NCBI GenBank assembly: GCA_028281405.1
Contig: JANQKA010000100.1
Span: forward strand, 1 to 39,358
DNA length: 39,358 bases
Origin: Hasllibacter sp.
GTDB lineage: Bacteria > Pseudomonadota > Alphaproteobacteria > Rhodobacterales > Rhodobacteraceae
Direction of reading: 5' to 3'
Shown here: positions 18,193-26,653 of the stretch, piece after piece
Layout of the letters: every line of letters begins with the position of its first letter
How positions within the stretch are numbered: position 1 is the stretch's first letter
Made by a program: the position numbers and the translations under genes
The notes under the pieces: generated by a model
What the model was told of the DNA's origin: nothing
The model's database searches: none
The model's input: the letters and a program-made list of their open reading frames with translations, nothing else

Positions 18193-19179
18193 TCATACCC
18201 TTTCGATTATCTTCTCGCCGAACAGCCCCTGCGGACGGAAGACGAGGAACACCAGGGCCAGCACGAACGCGAACCAGTTCTCCGTCGCGCCGCCCAGCGC
18301 CGGCCCCGCGAGGAATTCGAACAGTTTCTCCCCCACGCCGATGATCAACCCGCCAACGATCGCGCCGGGTATCGACGTGAATCCCCCCAGCATCAGGACC
18401 GGGAGGGCCTTCAGCGCGATCAGCGACAGCGAGAATTGGACGCCGGATTTGGCCCCCCACATGACGCCGGCGACCAGCGCCACGAAGCCCGCGATGGACC
18501 ACACCAGCACCCAGATCGAGTTTAGGGAAATTCCGACCGACAGCGCCGCCTGATGGTCGTCCGCCACCGCGCGCAGGGCCCGGCCCTGCTTGGTGTATTG
18601 CGAGAACAGCACCAAAACCGTGACAAGGACCGCGGCGATGACCGTCGCAACGATGTCGAGGTTGTCGATGAAGAACCCGTAGCCGAAGGCGTTGAACGTG
18701 GTTTCGTCGATCCATCCGTTGATGCCCTGCGGCAGGCCCACGTCCAATTTCTTGATATCGGCGCCCCACATGAGGTCGCCGAATCCCTCCAGGAAATACG
18801 CCAGGCCGATCGTCGCCATGAAGAGGATGATCGGCTCCTGGTTGACGAGGTGCTTCAGGATCAGTTCGTTCACGGCCCAGGCGAACGCCACCATGATCGC
18901 CATCGTGAACAGGATCGCGAGGACCGCCGGGAGATGCCAGCCGAAGTGGTGCGCCTCCGTGCCCAGCACCGCGTTGATCAAATGGGCGAACGGCACCTGC
19001 CCGTCCATAAGTCCAACCAGCGTCAGCGCGGCGAACAGGGCCATCACGCCCTGAGCGTAGTTGAAGATGCCCGAGGCCTTGAAGATCAGCACGAACCCGA
19101 GGGCGACCAGCGAGTACATCACTCCGGCCATGAAGCCGTTCAGGGCGACCTCGACCGCGAACAGGAATTGTTCAAACAC
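18193..19179 (-). CDS. livH: Branched-chain amino acid-type ABC transporter, permease (LivH-like)
   Basis: The 328-residue membrane protein opens with the LivH signature GFMAGVMYSLVALGFVLIFKASGIFNYAQGVM. The coupling loop (YTKQGRALRAVADDHQAALSVGISL) follows. The predicted start is GTG at 19179, preceded by GGAGGAGCG. It pairs with LivM in the membrane. A GC hairpin-forming segment lies between livG and livH (19198-19240). Confidence 0.93.
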   Translation of the reverse strand: MFEQFLFAVEVALNGFMAGVMYSLVALGFVLIFKASGIFNYAQGVMALFAALTLVGLMDGQVPFAHLINAVLGTEAHHFGWHLPAVLAILFTMAIMVAFAWAVNELILKHLVNQEPIILFMATIGLAYFLEGFGDLMWGADIKKLDVGLPQGINGWIDETTFNAFGYGFFIDNLDIVATVIAAVLVTVLVLFSQYTKQGRALRAVADDHQAALSVGISLNSIWVLVWSIAGFVALVAGVMWGAKSGVQFSLSLIALKALPVLMLGGFTSIPGAIVGGLIIGVGEKLFEFLAGPALGGATENWFAFVLALVFLVFRPQGLFGEKIIERV

Positions 19180-19265
19180 GCGCTCCTCCTTCGGCTGGGC
19201 CGCGGACCGGGCCGCCGCGGCGCGGAAGGCCTCCGCGGCCGGTCGGGGACGGGGCGGCGCGCGGG

Positions 19266-20093
19266 TCAGTCATGTCCGACTCCGAGATAGGCGTCGATGA
19301 CATCCTGATTGTTCCGGACCTCGTCGGGCGTCCCATCGCCGATCTTGCGCCCATAATCCATCACCACGACCCTGTCGGACAGGTCCATGACCACGCCCAT
19401 GTCATGCTCGATCAGGGCGATCGTGGTGCCGAACTCATCGTTCACGTCGAGGATGAAGCGGCTCATGTCCTCCTTCTCCTCCACGTTCATTCCGGCCATG
19501 GGTTCGTCCAATAGCAGAAGTTCGGGCTCGGCGGCCAGCGCCCGGGCCAGTTCGACCCGCTTCTTCAGGCCGTAGGGCAGCCGTCCCACCGGAACCTTCC
19601 GGATGTGCTGGATGTTGAGGAAATCGATGATCTCCTCGACCTTCCCGCGGTTTTCGATTTCCTCCCTCTCGGCGGACCCGATCCAAAGGGCTTGCGCCGC
19701 CATCGACGACTTCATGCGCGTCAGCCGCCCGGTCATGACATTGTCCAGGACCGTCATCCCGTGAAAAAGCGCGATGTTCTGGAAAGTCCGCGCGATGCCC
19801 TGCCGCGCCACCTGGTAGGGTTTCATGGGCGCGCGCTCCCGGCCCCGGAAGATCACAACGCCCTCCTGCGGGTGATAGAAGCCCGATATCACGTTCAACA
19901 GGGACGACTTTCCGGCTCCATTCGGCCCGATGATCGCCCGGATCTCGCCTTCGCGGATGTCGAAGGAGATATCCCTGATCGCCACCACGCCGCCGAACCG
20001 CAGAACAATGTTCCGCATCTCCATCAGCGGGACTACGGCCTCCGTGCCGTCCTCCGCGGCGTATTCCCCGGTTTTGTCGTCGAGCATTTCCAT
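19266..20093 (-). CDS. livG: Branched-chain amino acid-type ABC transporter, ATP-binding protein (LivG-like)
   Basis: The 275-residue ATPase has Walker A GPNGAGKSS, the LivG-type insertion naming early transport steps (GIARTFQNIALFHGMTVLDNVM), the signature region LPYGLKKRVELARAL (a divergent LSGGQ, typical of LivG) and Walker B LLLLDEPMAGMNVEE. The start at 20093 lies six bases after the stop of the acyl-CoA synthetase gene, so translation is probably coupled. It is the second gene of the operon. Confidence 0.93.
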   Translation of the reverse strand: MEMLDDKTGEYAAEDGTEAVVPLMEMRNIVLRFGGVVAIRDISFDIREGEIRAIIGPNGAGKSSLLNVISGFYHPQEGVVIFRGRERAPMKPYQVARQGIARTFQNIALFHGMTVLDNVMTGRLTRMKSSMAAQALWIGSAEREEIENRGKVEEIIDFLNIQHIRKVPVGRLPYGLKKRVELARALAAEPELLLLDEPMAGMNVEEKEDMSRFILDVNDEFGTTIALIEHDMGVVMDLSDRVVVMDYGRKIGDGTPDEVRNNQDVIDAYLGVGHD

Positions 20094-20099
20094 CCAGCC

Positions 20100-22079
20100 T
20101 CACTCAGCCGCCATCGCCGCCGCCGCAACCGTTCCGATGGGCGCCACCTCGGCGTCCCGGATCACCAGCGTGGCGGCGATCCTGCCCTTGCGCCCGTCCT
20201 CGTAGGTCACCTCGGTCTCGGTGCGAACCTCGTCGGCGCCATCGTAGAGCGCGGAGACGAGGTCGTCGAATTTCTCCCCGATGACCTTGCGCCGAACTTT
20301 CTGGGTGCGGGTCAGTTCGCCGTCGTCGGCGTCGAGCTGCTTGTGCAGCACGAGGAACCGGTGGATCTGGCATCCCGACAACATCTCGTCCGCCGCGACC
20401 GACCTGTTCACCTCGTCGACATGCTCCTTGACCATGTCGAGCACCTTCGGGTGCTGCGACAATTCCTGGTAGGAGCCGTAGGCGATGTTGTTGCGCTCCG
20501 CCCAACTGCCCACGGCGGCCAGATCGATGTTCAGGAAGGCCACGCACCTGTCCCGGCCCGCTCCGAACACCACCGCCTCCAGGATGTTGGGATAGAATTT
20601 GAGCTTGTTCTCGACGTATTTCGGCGCGAACATTCCGCCGGTCGAAAGTTTGCCAACGTCCTTGGCGCGGTCGATGATCCTGAGATGGCCGGTGGCCTCC
20701 TCGATGAATCCGGCGTCGCCCGTTGCGACCCACCCGTCCGGATCCTTGGTCGACGCCGTGCTTTCGGGGTTCCTGTAGTACTCGCGGAACGTGCCCGGGG
20801 AGCGGTAGTGAACCTCGCCGTCTTCGCCGACCTTGATCTCCACGCCGGGCGACGGGACGCCCACGGTGTCGGACCGCACCTCCCGGTCGGGCTGCTGGGT
20901 GATGAACACCGACGCCTCGGTCTGGCCGTAGAGCTGCTTGAGATTGATTCCGAGCGAGCGGTAGAATTCGAAAATTTCCGGCCCGATCGCCTCGCCGGCG
21001 GTGTATCCCACGCGCACGTTGGACATGCCGAGCGCGTTCTTCAACGGCCCGTATACCAGGAATTCCCCGAGCGCGTATTTGAGGCGGTCCGCCAACCCCA
21101 CCCGCCCGCCGTCGAGAATCCGCCCGCCGACCCGGCGCGCGTGCTCCATGAAATGGCCGAACATCCACCGCTTCGCCGCTCCGGCGTCCTCCATGCGGAT
21201 CATCACGTTCGTCAGCTGCCCCTCGAACATCCGCGGCGGCGCGAAATAGTAGGTGGGCCCGATCTCGCGCAGATCGGAGGACATGGTGTCGTGGCTTTCG
21301 GGACAATTCACGCAAAACCCCGTCCAGTGCGCCTGCCCGATGGAGAAAATGAAGTCGCCCACCCAGGCCATCGGAAGGTAGGCCAGCACCTCGTCGGACG
21401 GCTTCAGCCCGTCGAACGCCGACGAAACCCTTGAGGATTCGATGATGTTCCCGTTGGTGAGGACGACGCCCTTGGGGAATCCCGTGGTGCCCGACGTGTA
21501 GAGCATGATGCAGGTGTCGTCCCGGCCGAGCGCCTCCCTGCGCCTGACCATCTCGCCTCCGAGCCTTTCCCTCGCCGCCCTCCCGCTTTCGATGATTCCG
21601 CCGAAGGACGAAATGGAGGAGTGGTCGTATCCGCGCAGGCCCCGGGCGTCGAGGTAGATCACATGTTTCAGCTGGGCCAAACGGTCCCGCACCTCGATCA
21701 CCTTGTCCACCTGCTCCTGATCGTTGGCGATCACGTATTTGGCGCCGCAATGCTCCAGCACGTAGGCCGCCTCCTCGGCGACCGCTTCCTGGTAGAGCGG
21801 CACGGGAACGGCTCCCGTCGATTGGATGGCGATCATGGACATGTACAGCTGAGGGCGGTTGGGGCCGAGGATCGCTACGTGGTCGCCCGGCGCGACCCCC
21901 AATTCGATCAGGCCGACGGCGAGATCGTCGACGAGCGACTTGGCCTCGTCCCAAGTCCAAGTCCGCCAGATGCCGAATTCCTTCTCCCGGAACGCCGCCT
22001 TGCCTCCCATTTCCCGGGCGTTCCGCGCCAACAGGGCCGGAAGCGAATCGAGAGTGCCCGTCGATAACGCTTCAACCAC
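20100..22079 (-). CDS. Long-chain acyl-CoA synthetase-type AMP-binding enzyme
   Basis: The 659-residue adenylate-forming enzyme has the P-loop IMLYTSGTTGFPKGVV, the core motif YGQTEASVF, the ATP-binding block ATGDAGFIEEATGHLRIIDRAKD and the C-terminal hinge KLSTGGMFAPKYVE. It resembles the large FadD15/long-chain acyl-CoA ligase group that is often encoded at the head of Liv-type transporter operons. It would convert an imported carboxylate plus CoA and ATP to an acyl-CoA; the true acid is unknown. The start is a GTG at 22079 with GGAGG eight bases upstream. It heads the seven-gene operon that ends with the PaaK-like gene. Confidence 0.92.
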   Translation of the reverse strand: MVEALSTGTLDSLPALLARNAREMGGKAAFREKEFGIWRTWTWDEAKSLVDDLAVGLIELGVAPGDHVAILGPNRPQLYMSMIAIQSTGAVPVPLYQEAVAEEAAYVLEHCGAKYVIANDQEQVDKVIEVRDRLAQLKHVIYLDARGLRGYDHSSISSFGGIIESGRAARERLGGEMVRRREALGRDDTCIMLYTSGTTGFPKGVVLTNGNIIESSRVSSAFDGLKPSDEVLAYLPMAWVGDFIFSIGQAHWTGFCVNCPESHDTMSSDLREIGPTYYFAPPRMFEGQLTNVMIRMEDAGAAKRWMFGHFMEHARRVGGRILDGGRVGLADRLKYALGEFLVYGPLKNALGMSNVRVGYTAGEAIGPEIFEFYRSLGINLKQLYGQTEASVFITQQPDREVRSDTVGVPSPGVEIKVGEDGEVHYRSPGTFREYYRNPESTASTKDPDGWVATGDAGFIEEATGHLRIIDRAKDVGKLSTGGMFAPKYVENKLKFYPNILEAVVFGAGRDRCVAFLNIDLAAVGSWAERNNIAYGSYQELSQHPKVLDMVKEHVDEVNRSVAADEMLSGCQIHRFLVLHKQLDADDGELTRTQKVRRKVIGEKFDDLVSALYDGADEVRTETEVTYEDGRKGRIAATLVIRDAEVAPIGTVAAAAMAAE

Positions 22080-22143
22080 CGTTGGATCCTCCTTGCCGCC
22101 TCCGGGCGGGAAATCGCCCGTTCAAACGATCCGGGCTCACGCA

Positions 22144-22172
22144 CGTATCCCACCGGCGGGGCCGACAGTCAA
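22144..22172 (-). promoter_or_regulatory. Probable promoter of the acyl-CoA synthetase/Liv operon
   Basis: On the minus strand TTGACT (22172-22167) and GATACG (22149-22144) are exactly 17 bases apart, and the operon's first start codon is 65 bases downstream. The -35 matches the consensus at five of six positions; the -10 is weak. Confidence 0.5.
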
Positions 22173-22281
22173 ACCGATTGTGGGGAGGAAGTATTCGAAG
22201 CCCGCGCCCGGAATCGGCCTGGGCCCGCCGAACGCCGCCGCGGGGCGCCCGAGCGGTCCCCGCCGGGCCGCGGGACCGCGC

Positions 22282-23445
22282 CTACTCCCACCTCCCTTCG
22301 AACCCCTCCGGCACCAGGATGGCGTCGCGGTTCAAATCTTCTATCCGCGTTTTGCCGCAAAGCGCCATGGAGACGTCGAGTTCGCGTTGGATCAAATTCA
22401 ACGCCTTCGTAACGCCCGCCTCGCCCATCGCGCCGAGTCCGTAGATGTAGCCGCGTCCAATCATCGCCCCGTCCGCGCCCATCGCCAGCGACTTGAGCAC
22501 ATCCTGACCGGATCGGATGCCGCCATCGATGTGGAGTTCCACCGCGTCCCCGACCGCCCGGCGGATGGCGGGGAGCGCGCGGATGGAGGACAGGGCCCCG
22601 TCGAGCTGGCGCCCCCCGTGATTCGAAACGACCAGCGCGTCCACGCCGACCTCCGCGGCCCTGCTGGCGTCCTCGGGATCGAGAATTCCCTTGAGGATCA
22701 TCTTGCCGCCCCATTCCTCCTTGATCTCCCCGACCCTGTTCCAATCGAGGCGCGGGTCGAAGCTGTTCGTGGCCCAGGCGGTCAGGGATCCCGTATCGGT
22801 CACCCCGTCGATGTGCCCCACGATATTGCCGAAGGTCCGGCGCCGGGTCGCCGCCATGCCGGCCATCCAGCGCCACTTGGTCATGAGGTTGGCGATGTTC
22901 CGAAGCGTCGGGCGGAACGGAACGTTCAGTCCGTTCTTGATGTCCTTGTGACGTTGGCCAAGGATTTGCAGGTCGAGCGTCAGCACCAGGACCGAACAGC
23001 CCGCGTCCCTGACGCGCCGGAGCAGGCGGCTCGTGAATTCGCGGTCCCGCATCACGTAGAGTTGGAACCAGAACGGTTTGGTGGTGTGCTCGGCCACATC
23101 CTCGACCGAGCAGACCGACATGGTCGACAGCGTGTAGGGGACGCCGAATTTCTCCGCCGCGCGCGCCGCCTTGATCTCCCCGTCGGCGTTCTGCATCCCC
23201 GTGAGGCCGACCGAAGACAGCCCGACGGGCATGGCGACCTTTTCGCCAACCATCGCGCCCGCGGTGGAGCGGTTCTCCATGTCGACCGCCACACGCTGGC
23301 GCAGCCGGATCCGCGCGAAATCCGACGTGTTTTCCCGGAAGGTCTGCTCCGTCCACGATCCGCTTTCGGTGTAGTCGTAAAACATGCGCGGGACGCGCGC
23401 CTCGTAGAGAACGCGAAGGTCTTCGAGATTCGTGATCGTGGGCAT
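22282..23445 (-). CDS. FMN-dependent alpha-hydroxy acid dehydrogenase (LldD-like)
   Basis: The 387-residue protein is of the L-lactate dehydrogenase / glycolate oxidase family. It contains VPRMFYDYTESGSWTEQT at the N-terminus, MPVGLSSVGLTGMQNADGE, the catalytic His segment LVVSNHGGRQLDGA and the FMN-phosphate block HIDGGIRSGQDVLKSLAMGAD with its Arg. It oxidises a 2-hydroxy acid (lactate, mandelate or similar) to the keto acid, passing electrons to quinone or oxygen. The start at 23445 has GGAGGA upstream; a longer frame adds 20 unrelated residues. It sits next to the acyl-CoA-ligase/Liv operon but has its own likely promoter. The actual substrate is unknown. Confidence 0.92.
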   Translation of the reverse strand: MPTITNLEDLRVLYEARVPRMFYDYTESGSWTEQTFRENTSDFARIRLRQRVAVDMENRSTAGAMVGEKVAMPVGLSSVGLTGMQNADGEIKAARAAEKFGVPYTLSTMSVCSVEDVAEHTTKPFWFQLYVMRDREFTSRLLRRVRDAGCSVLVLTLDLQILGQRHKDIKNGLNVPFRPTLRNIANLMTKWRWMAGMAATRRRTFGNIVGHIDGVTDTGSLTAWATNSFDPRLDWNRVGEIKEEWGGKMILKGILDPEDASRAAEVGVDALVVSNHGGRQLDGALSSIRALPAIRRAVGDAVELHIDGGIRSGQDVLKSLAMGADGAMIGRGYIYGLGAMGEAGVTKALNLIQRELDVSMALCGKTRIEDLNRDAILVPEGFEGRWE

Positions 23446-23778
23446 CGTGTTCCTCCGCGGCCTCCAAAGCCTCATCAGTGTAGCACGGAATCGGGGCGGG
23501 CGCAAGCCAATTCGCCTTCCCTAGCCGTTCCCGGGGAATTCCCCGGGGCGGCCGGGAACCGGACACTCCGGGGTGGATTCGGACCCCCGCGCTTCAAGAC
23601 CTCCCGGTCTCCGCGCCGAACCAATCGCGGCGGGCGCCAGCATCGCTCCGCCCCGCTCCCCGCCGATAGATCCGCGGCGCTCCCCGCGGCGATTCCACCG
23701 GCGTTCCCGCTGGAACGGGGCCGTCGCCCCGGAATCGTGGACGGAGGACCCGGCGGGGCCGCGCGCGACGACCATGAC
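23446..23778. other. Intergenic region between lldD-like and trpA
   Basis: These 333 bases hold no supported gene. They contain the likely dehydrogenase promoter and an 18-bp perfect palindrome cccggggaattccccggg (23530-23547). Several smaller GC hairpins nearer the trpA stop (for example gttcc...ggaac near 23704-23717) could end trpA transcription, though no T-tract is evident. Confidence 0.5.
23477..23505 (-). promoter_or_regulatory. Probable promoter of the alpha-hydroxy acid dehydrogenase gene
   Basis: On the minus strand TTGCGC (23505-23500) and TACACT (23482-23477) are 17 bases apart. They lie 32 bases upstream of the start codon, which has a GGAGGA ribosome site. The TACACT hexamer matches the -10 consensus at four of six positions. 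Confidence 0.5.
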
Positions 23779-24570
23779 TCACGCCCGGTGCGCGCCCTCG
23801 GCCAAAGCCGCCACGAAGGAAAGCACCTCGTCCGTCGACTTGCCCTCGGCGATCTCGCTCACGATGGCCGACCCGACGACGGCTCCATCGGCCACGGCCG
23901 CGATTTCCTCCGCCGCCTCCGGCGTGCGTATCCCGAATCCCACGACCACCGGCAGGTCGGTCGCCGCCTTGATCCGGGCCACTTCCGGAGCGACATCCCC
24001 CGCCCGCGCGGCCCCGGCCCCGGTGATTCCGGTGATCGAGACGTAGTAAACGAATCCGGAGGTGTTGCTGAGCACCGCCGGAAGCCGCTTGCCGTCCGTG
24101 GTCGGAGTCGCCAGCCGTATGAAATCAAGCCCGGCGGCGCGCGCGGGGACGCAGAGTTCGTCATCCTCCTCCGGAGGCAGGTCGACCACGATCAACCCGT
24201 CGATCCCGGACTCCAGGGCGTCGTCCAGAAACCGCGCCACCCCGCGCGAATAAATTGGATTGTAGTAACCCATCAGCACGATCGGCGTCGTGGAGTCTCT
24301 TTCCCGGAAGCTTCGCGCCATCCGCAGCGTCATCTCCAAGGTTTGCCCGGCCTCCAGCGCCCGCTGGCCGGCGAGCTGAATGGTCGGACCATCGGCCATC
24401 GGATCTGTGAACGGCATCCCCAGTTCGACCAAGTCGACGCCCGCTCCCGGCAATCCCTTCATCAACGTCAGCGACGCCTCGTAGTCGGGGTCGCCAGCCA
24501 TCACGTAGGCCACGAAAGCCTTGCGCCCGTCCTTCGAAAGCCGCGCGAAGGTGTCGTCGATGCGGTTCAT
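23779..24570 (-). CDS. trpA: Tryptophan synthase alpha chain
   Basis: The 263-residue TIM-barrel protein has the catalytic pair Glu49 and Asp60 in [18 protein letters not shown], the loop [22 protein letters not shown] and the phosphate-binding [12 protein letters not shown]. It cleaves indole-3-glycerol phosphate to indole and glyceraldehyde 3-phosphate in complex with TrpB. trpB and trpF are not adjacent: the upstream neighbour is divergent ychF. The start follows GGAGG, directly after the intergenic region 24571-24874. Confidence 0.97.
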   Translation of the reverse strand: MNRIDDTFARLSKDGRKAFVAYVMAGDPDYEASLTLMKGLPGAGVDLVELGMPFTDPMADGPTIQLAGQRALEAGQTLEMTLRMARSFRERDSTTPIVLMGYYNPIYSRGVARFLDDALESGIDGLIVVDLPPEEDDELCVPARAAGLDFIRLATPTTDGKRLPAVLSNTSGFVYYVSITGITGAGAARAGDVAPEVARIKAATDLPVVVGFGIRTPEAAEEIAAVADGAVVGSAIVSEIAEGKSTDEVLSFVAALAEGAHRA

Positions 24571-24874
24571 CCGCGCCTCCGGTTAAACATGGGCTCCTCC
24601 TGCCCCAGCGCCCCGGCGTTTGCAACGCTCCACGCGGACCGGCGGGCCGGGAGGGTGGTTCGGCGCTTGCCGCGCGCGTCGTCCGACCGTGTTTCCTGGC
24701 CCGCGATCGGGCGGCATATTCCAACCCCCGGCGGGCGTGGCCACCCGCGCGGACACCGTACCCTCGGACTGGCGGCCGCGCGGCGAAACCGTCCACACCG
24801 CGGCGGCCGGGCGGGACTTGCCACCGCGCGCCCGAGGGCATAGGCGGACCCGCGTTCCTCCGAAGGAAAGGACC
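24571..24874. other. Divergent intergenic region between trpA and ychF
   Basis: 304 bases of GC-rich sequence with no supported gene. It must hold both divergent promoters. For ychF, TTTCCT (24692-24697) and CATATT (24715-24720) are 17 bases apart and could be a weak promoter about 150 bases before the start. No leader peptide with Trp codons or obvious attenuator was found ahead of trpA. Confidence 0.4.
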
Positions 24875-25972
24875 ATGGGCTTCAAAACAGGCATCGTCGG
24901 GCTGCCCAACGTGGGCAAGTCGACGCTCTTCAACGCCCTGACCAAGACCGCCGCGGCGCAGGCGGCGAATTTTCCGTTCTGCACGATCGAGCCCAATGTG
25001 GGCGAGGTCGCCGTACCGGACCTCCGTCTCGACAAATTGGCGGAGGTCGCCGCCTCCCGGCGGATCATTCCGACGCGAATGACCTTCGTCGACATCGCCG
25101 GCCTCGTGAAGGGCGCGTCGAAGGGCGAGGGCCTCGGCAACCAGTTCCTCGCCAACATCCGCGAGTGCGACGCCATCGCCCACGTCCTGCGCTGCTTCGA
25201 GGACGGCGAGGTGACGCATGTGGACGGGCGCGTGGACCCGATCTCGGACGCGGAGACCATCGAGACCGAATTGATGCTCGCAGACATCGAATCGGCGGAG
25301 AAGCGCCTTCAAAACCTCCAGCGGAAGATCAAGGGGGGCGACAAGGAGGCGGTTCAACAGGAACGTCTCCTGAAGGCCGCCCTCGCCGCGTTGGAGCGGG
25401 GCGAGGCCGCCCGGACCGTCGACGTGGCGGAAGACGATCTGAAGGCTTGGCGCATGCTCCAATTGCTGACGTCGAAGCCGATCCTCTATGTTTGCAACGT
25501 GGACGAGGACAGCGCGGCGAAGGGCAACGCCCACTCGGACCGAGTGGCGAAAATGGCCTCGGCGCGGGGGGCGGCGTCGGTGGTGATCTCGGCGGCCATC
25601 GAAGAGGAGATCGCGCAGCTTCCGGCGGACGAAGCGGGCATGTTCCTGGAAGGGATGGGCCTCGACTCGCCCGGCCTCGACAGGCTGGTCCGCGCCGGCT
25701 ACTCGCTCCTCGGCCTTCTCACATACTTCACCGCCGGACCGAAGGAGGCGCGCGCCTGGACCATCCCCGAAGGCACGCCCGCGCCGCGGGCGGCGGGAGT
25801 CATCCATGGGGATTTCGAAAAGGGGTTCATCCGAGCCGAGACCATCTCCTATGAGGATTTCGTCTCCCTGGGCGGCGAGCAGGCCGCGAAGGACGCGGGC
25901 AAATTGCGCGTCGAGGGCAAGTCCTACGTGGTGAAGGACGGCGATGTCGTCCACTTCCTGTTCAACACTTGA
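24875..25972 (+). CDS. ychF: Redox-regulated ATPase YchF (Obg-family)
   Basis: The 365-residue protein has the P-loop [16 protein letters not shown] at residues about 9-24, the switch segment [11 protein letters not shown], the G3-like [20 protein letters not shown] and a coiled-coil arm (about 130-200). The C-terminal TGS domain ([15 protein letters not shown] ... [19 protein letters not shown]) completes the family. YchF is the Obg-family member that prefers ATP and associates with ribosomes. The start ATG at 24875 follows AAGGAAAGG; the frame upstream has no similarity. Length is normal for the family. Confidence 0.98.
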   Translation: MGFKTGIVGLPNVGKSTLFNALTKTAAAQAANFPFCTIEPNVGEVAVPDLRLDKLAEVAASRRIIPTRMTFVDIAGLVKGASKGEGLGNQFLANIRECDAIAHVLRCFEDGEVTHVDGRVDPISDAETIETELMLADIESAEKRLQNLQRKIKGGDKEAVQQERLLKAALAALERGEAARTVDVAEDDLKAWRMLQLLTSKPILYVCNVDEDSAAKGNAHSDRVAKMASARGAASVVISAAIEEEIAQLPADEAGMFLEGMGLDSPGLDRLVRAGYSLLGLLTYFTAGPKEARAWTIPEGTPAPRAAGVIHGDFEKGFIRAETISYEDFVSLGGEQAAKDAGKLRVEGKSYVVKDGDVVHFLFNT

Positions 25973-26337
25973 CTGGAAGGCTCCACCTGGTGGGACGTCC
26001 GCCACCGCGGGTCGCGGCTTCCACCATCTCGACCGCCGCCGCGCGTTAAACGAGATTGGCCCGCCGCGGGCGGGGTCTCCGCCGGGTTCGCGGAGCTCCC
26101 CGGCCCCGTCCGCCGTTTCCCCACTTGGGTGGCCTCTCCATGGGGCGGATCGCCACACGACTCCGCCGACCGCCGGGCCGCCGCTACGGCGCGGTCGAAT
26201 CGATCGCCCGATCACCCGCCGCTCCGCGCCGCGCCGGAAACGAATCACCCCGCATCCCGCGGGACCGAGCGAAAGGTCCCTGGACGCGATGGAATTCGTG
26301 TTGTCATCCGCACCCGGACTCCTGTATCCCACTCCTC
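25973..26337. other. Intergenic region with further CGAATC copies, upstream of tRNA-Ser
   Basis: These 365 bases contain no supported gene. CGAATC recurs at about 26203 and 26238. The second copy sits in a context (ggaaaCGAATCACcccgc) nearly identical to copies at 1433, 1627 and 1724 in the large field, showing that the repeat is not confined to the rRNA flank. The promoter of tRNA-Ser should lie at the right end but could not be fixed. Confidence 0.55.
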
Positions 26338-26427
26338 GGAGACGTGGCCGAGTGGTCGAAGGCGCTCCCCTGCTAAGGGAGTAGGCGGGAAACCGTCTCG
26401 AGGGTTCGAATCCCTTCGTCTCCGCCA
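26338..26427 (+). tRNA. tRNA-Ser (anticodon GCT)
   Basis: A 90-base class II tRNA: acceptor GGAGACG/CGTCTCC, D arm GGCCGAGTGGTCGAAGGC, anticodon stem CTCCC/GGGAG with anticodon GCT at 26372-26374. A long variable arm, T arm AGGGTTCGAATCCCT and an encoded CCA follow. It marks the left side of the accessory zone 26.4-30.7 kb. Confidence 0.97.
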
Positions 26428-26548
26428 GAAATCCCAATTCCGGTCGATGCCGGACGGCTCCTCGGCCGCGCCGGTTCCGGCGTTCACCGGGGCTTGGCCG
26501 CCGCCGAACGCGTCGGTCGGCGCGCGTCCGGGAAGGCGCGGGATCTCC

Positions 26549-26567
26549 CGCCGGCCCGCGGGGCCGG
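26549..26567 (+). terminator. Terminator-like hairpin after tRNA-Ser
   Basis: gccggccc (26549-26556) pairs perfectly with gggccggc (26560-26567) across a three-base loop, followed by the AT-rich run attcgaaatttatttc. It lies 120 bases past the tRNA and before the HD-domain gene. Confidence 0.5.
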
Positions 26568-26653
26568 CCGATTCGAAATTTATTTCATCCGGGGTCTTGT
26601 CAGGCGGGGGGCGGGCTCCCATTTGATGAACATAAATCGAACGGGAGAGACCG

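Noticed and set aside
23530-23547. Perfect palindrome as a factor-independent terminator of trpA
   Set aside because: It is more than 230 bases from the trpA stop and has no T-tract on the transcribed strand.
26403-26415. CGAATC inside the tRNA T arm as a member of the repeat field
   Set aside because: The T-loop GTTCGAATC is a universal tRNA feature; its flanks do not match the field's units.
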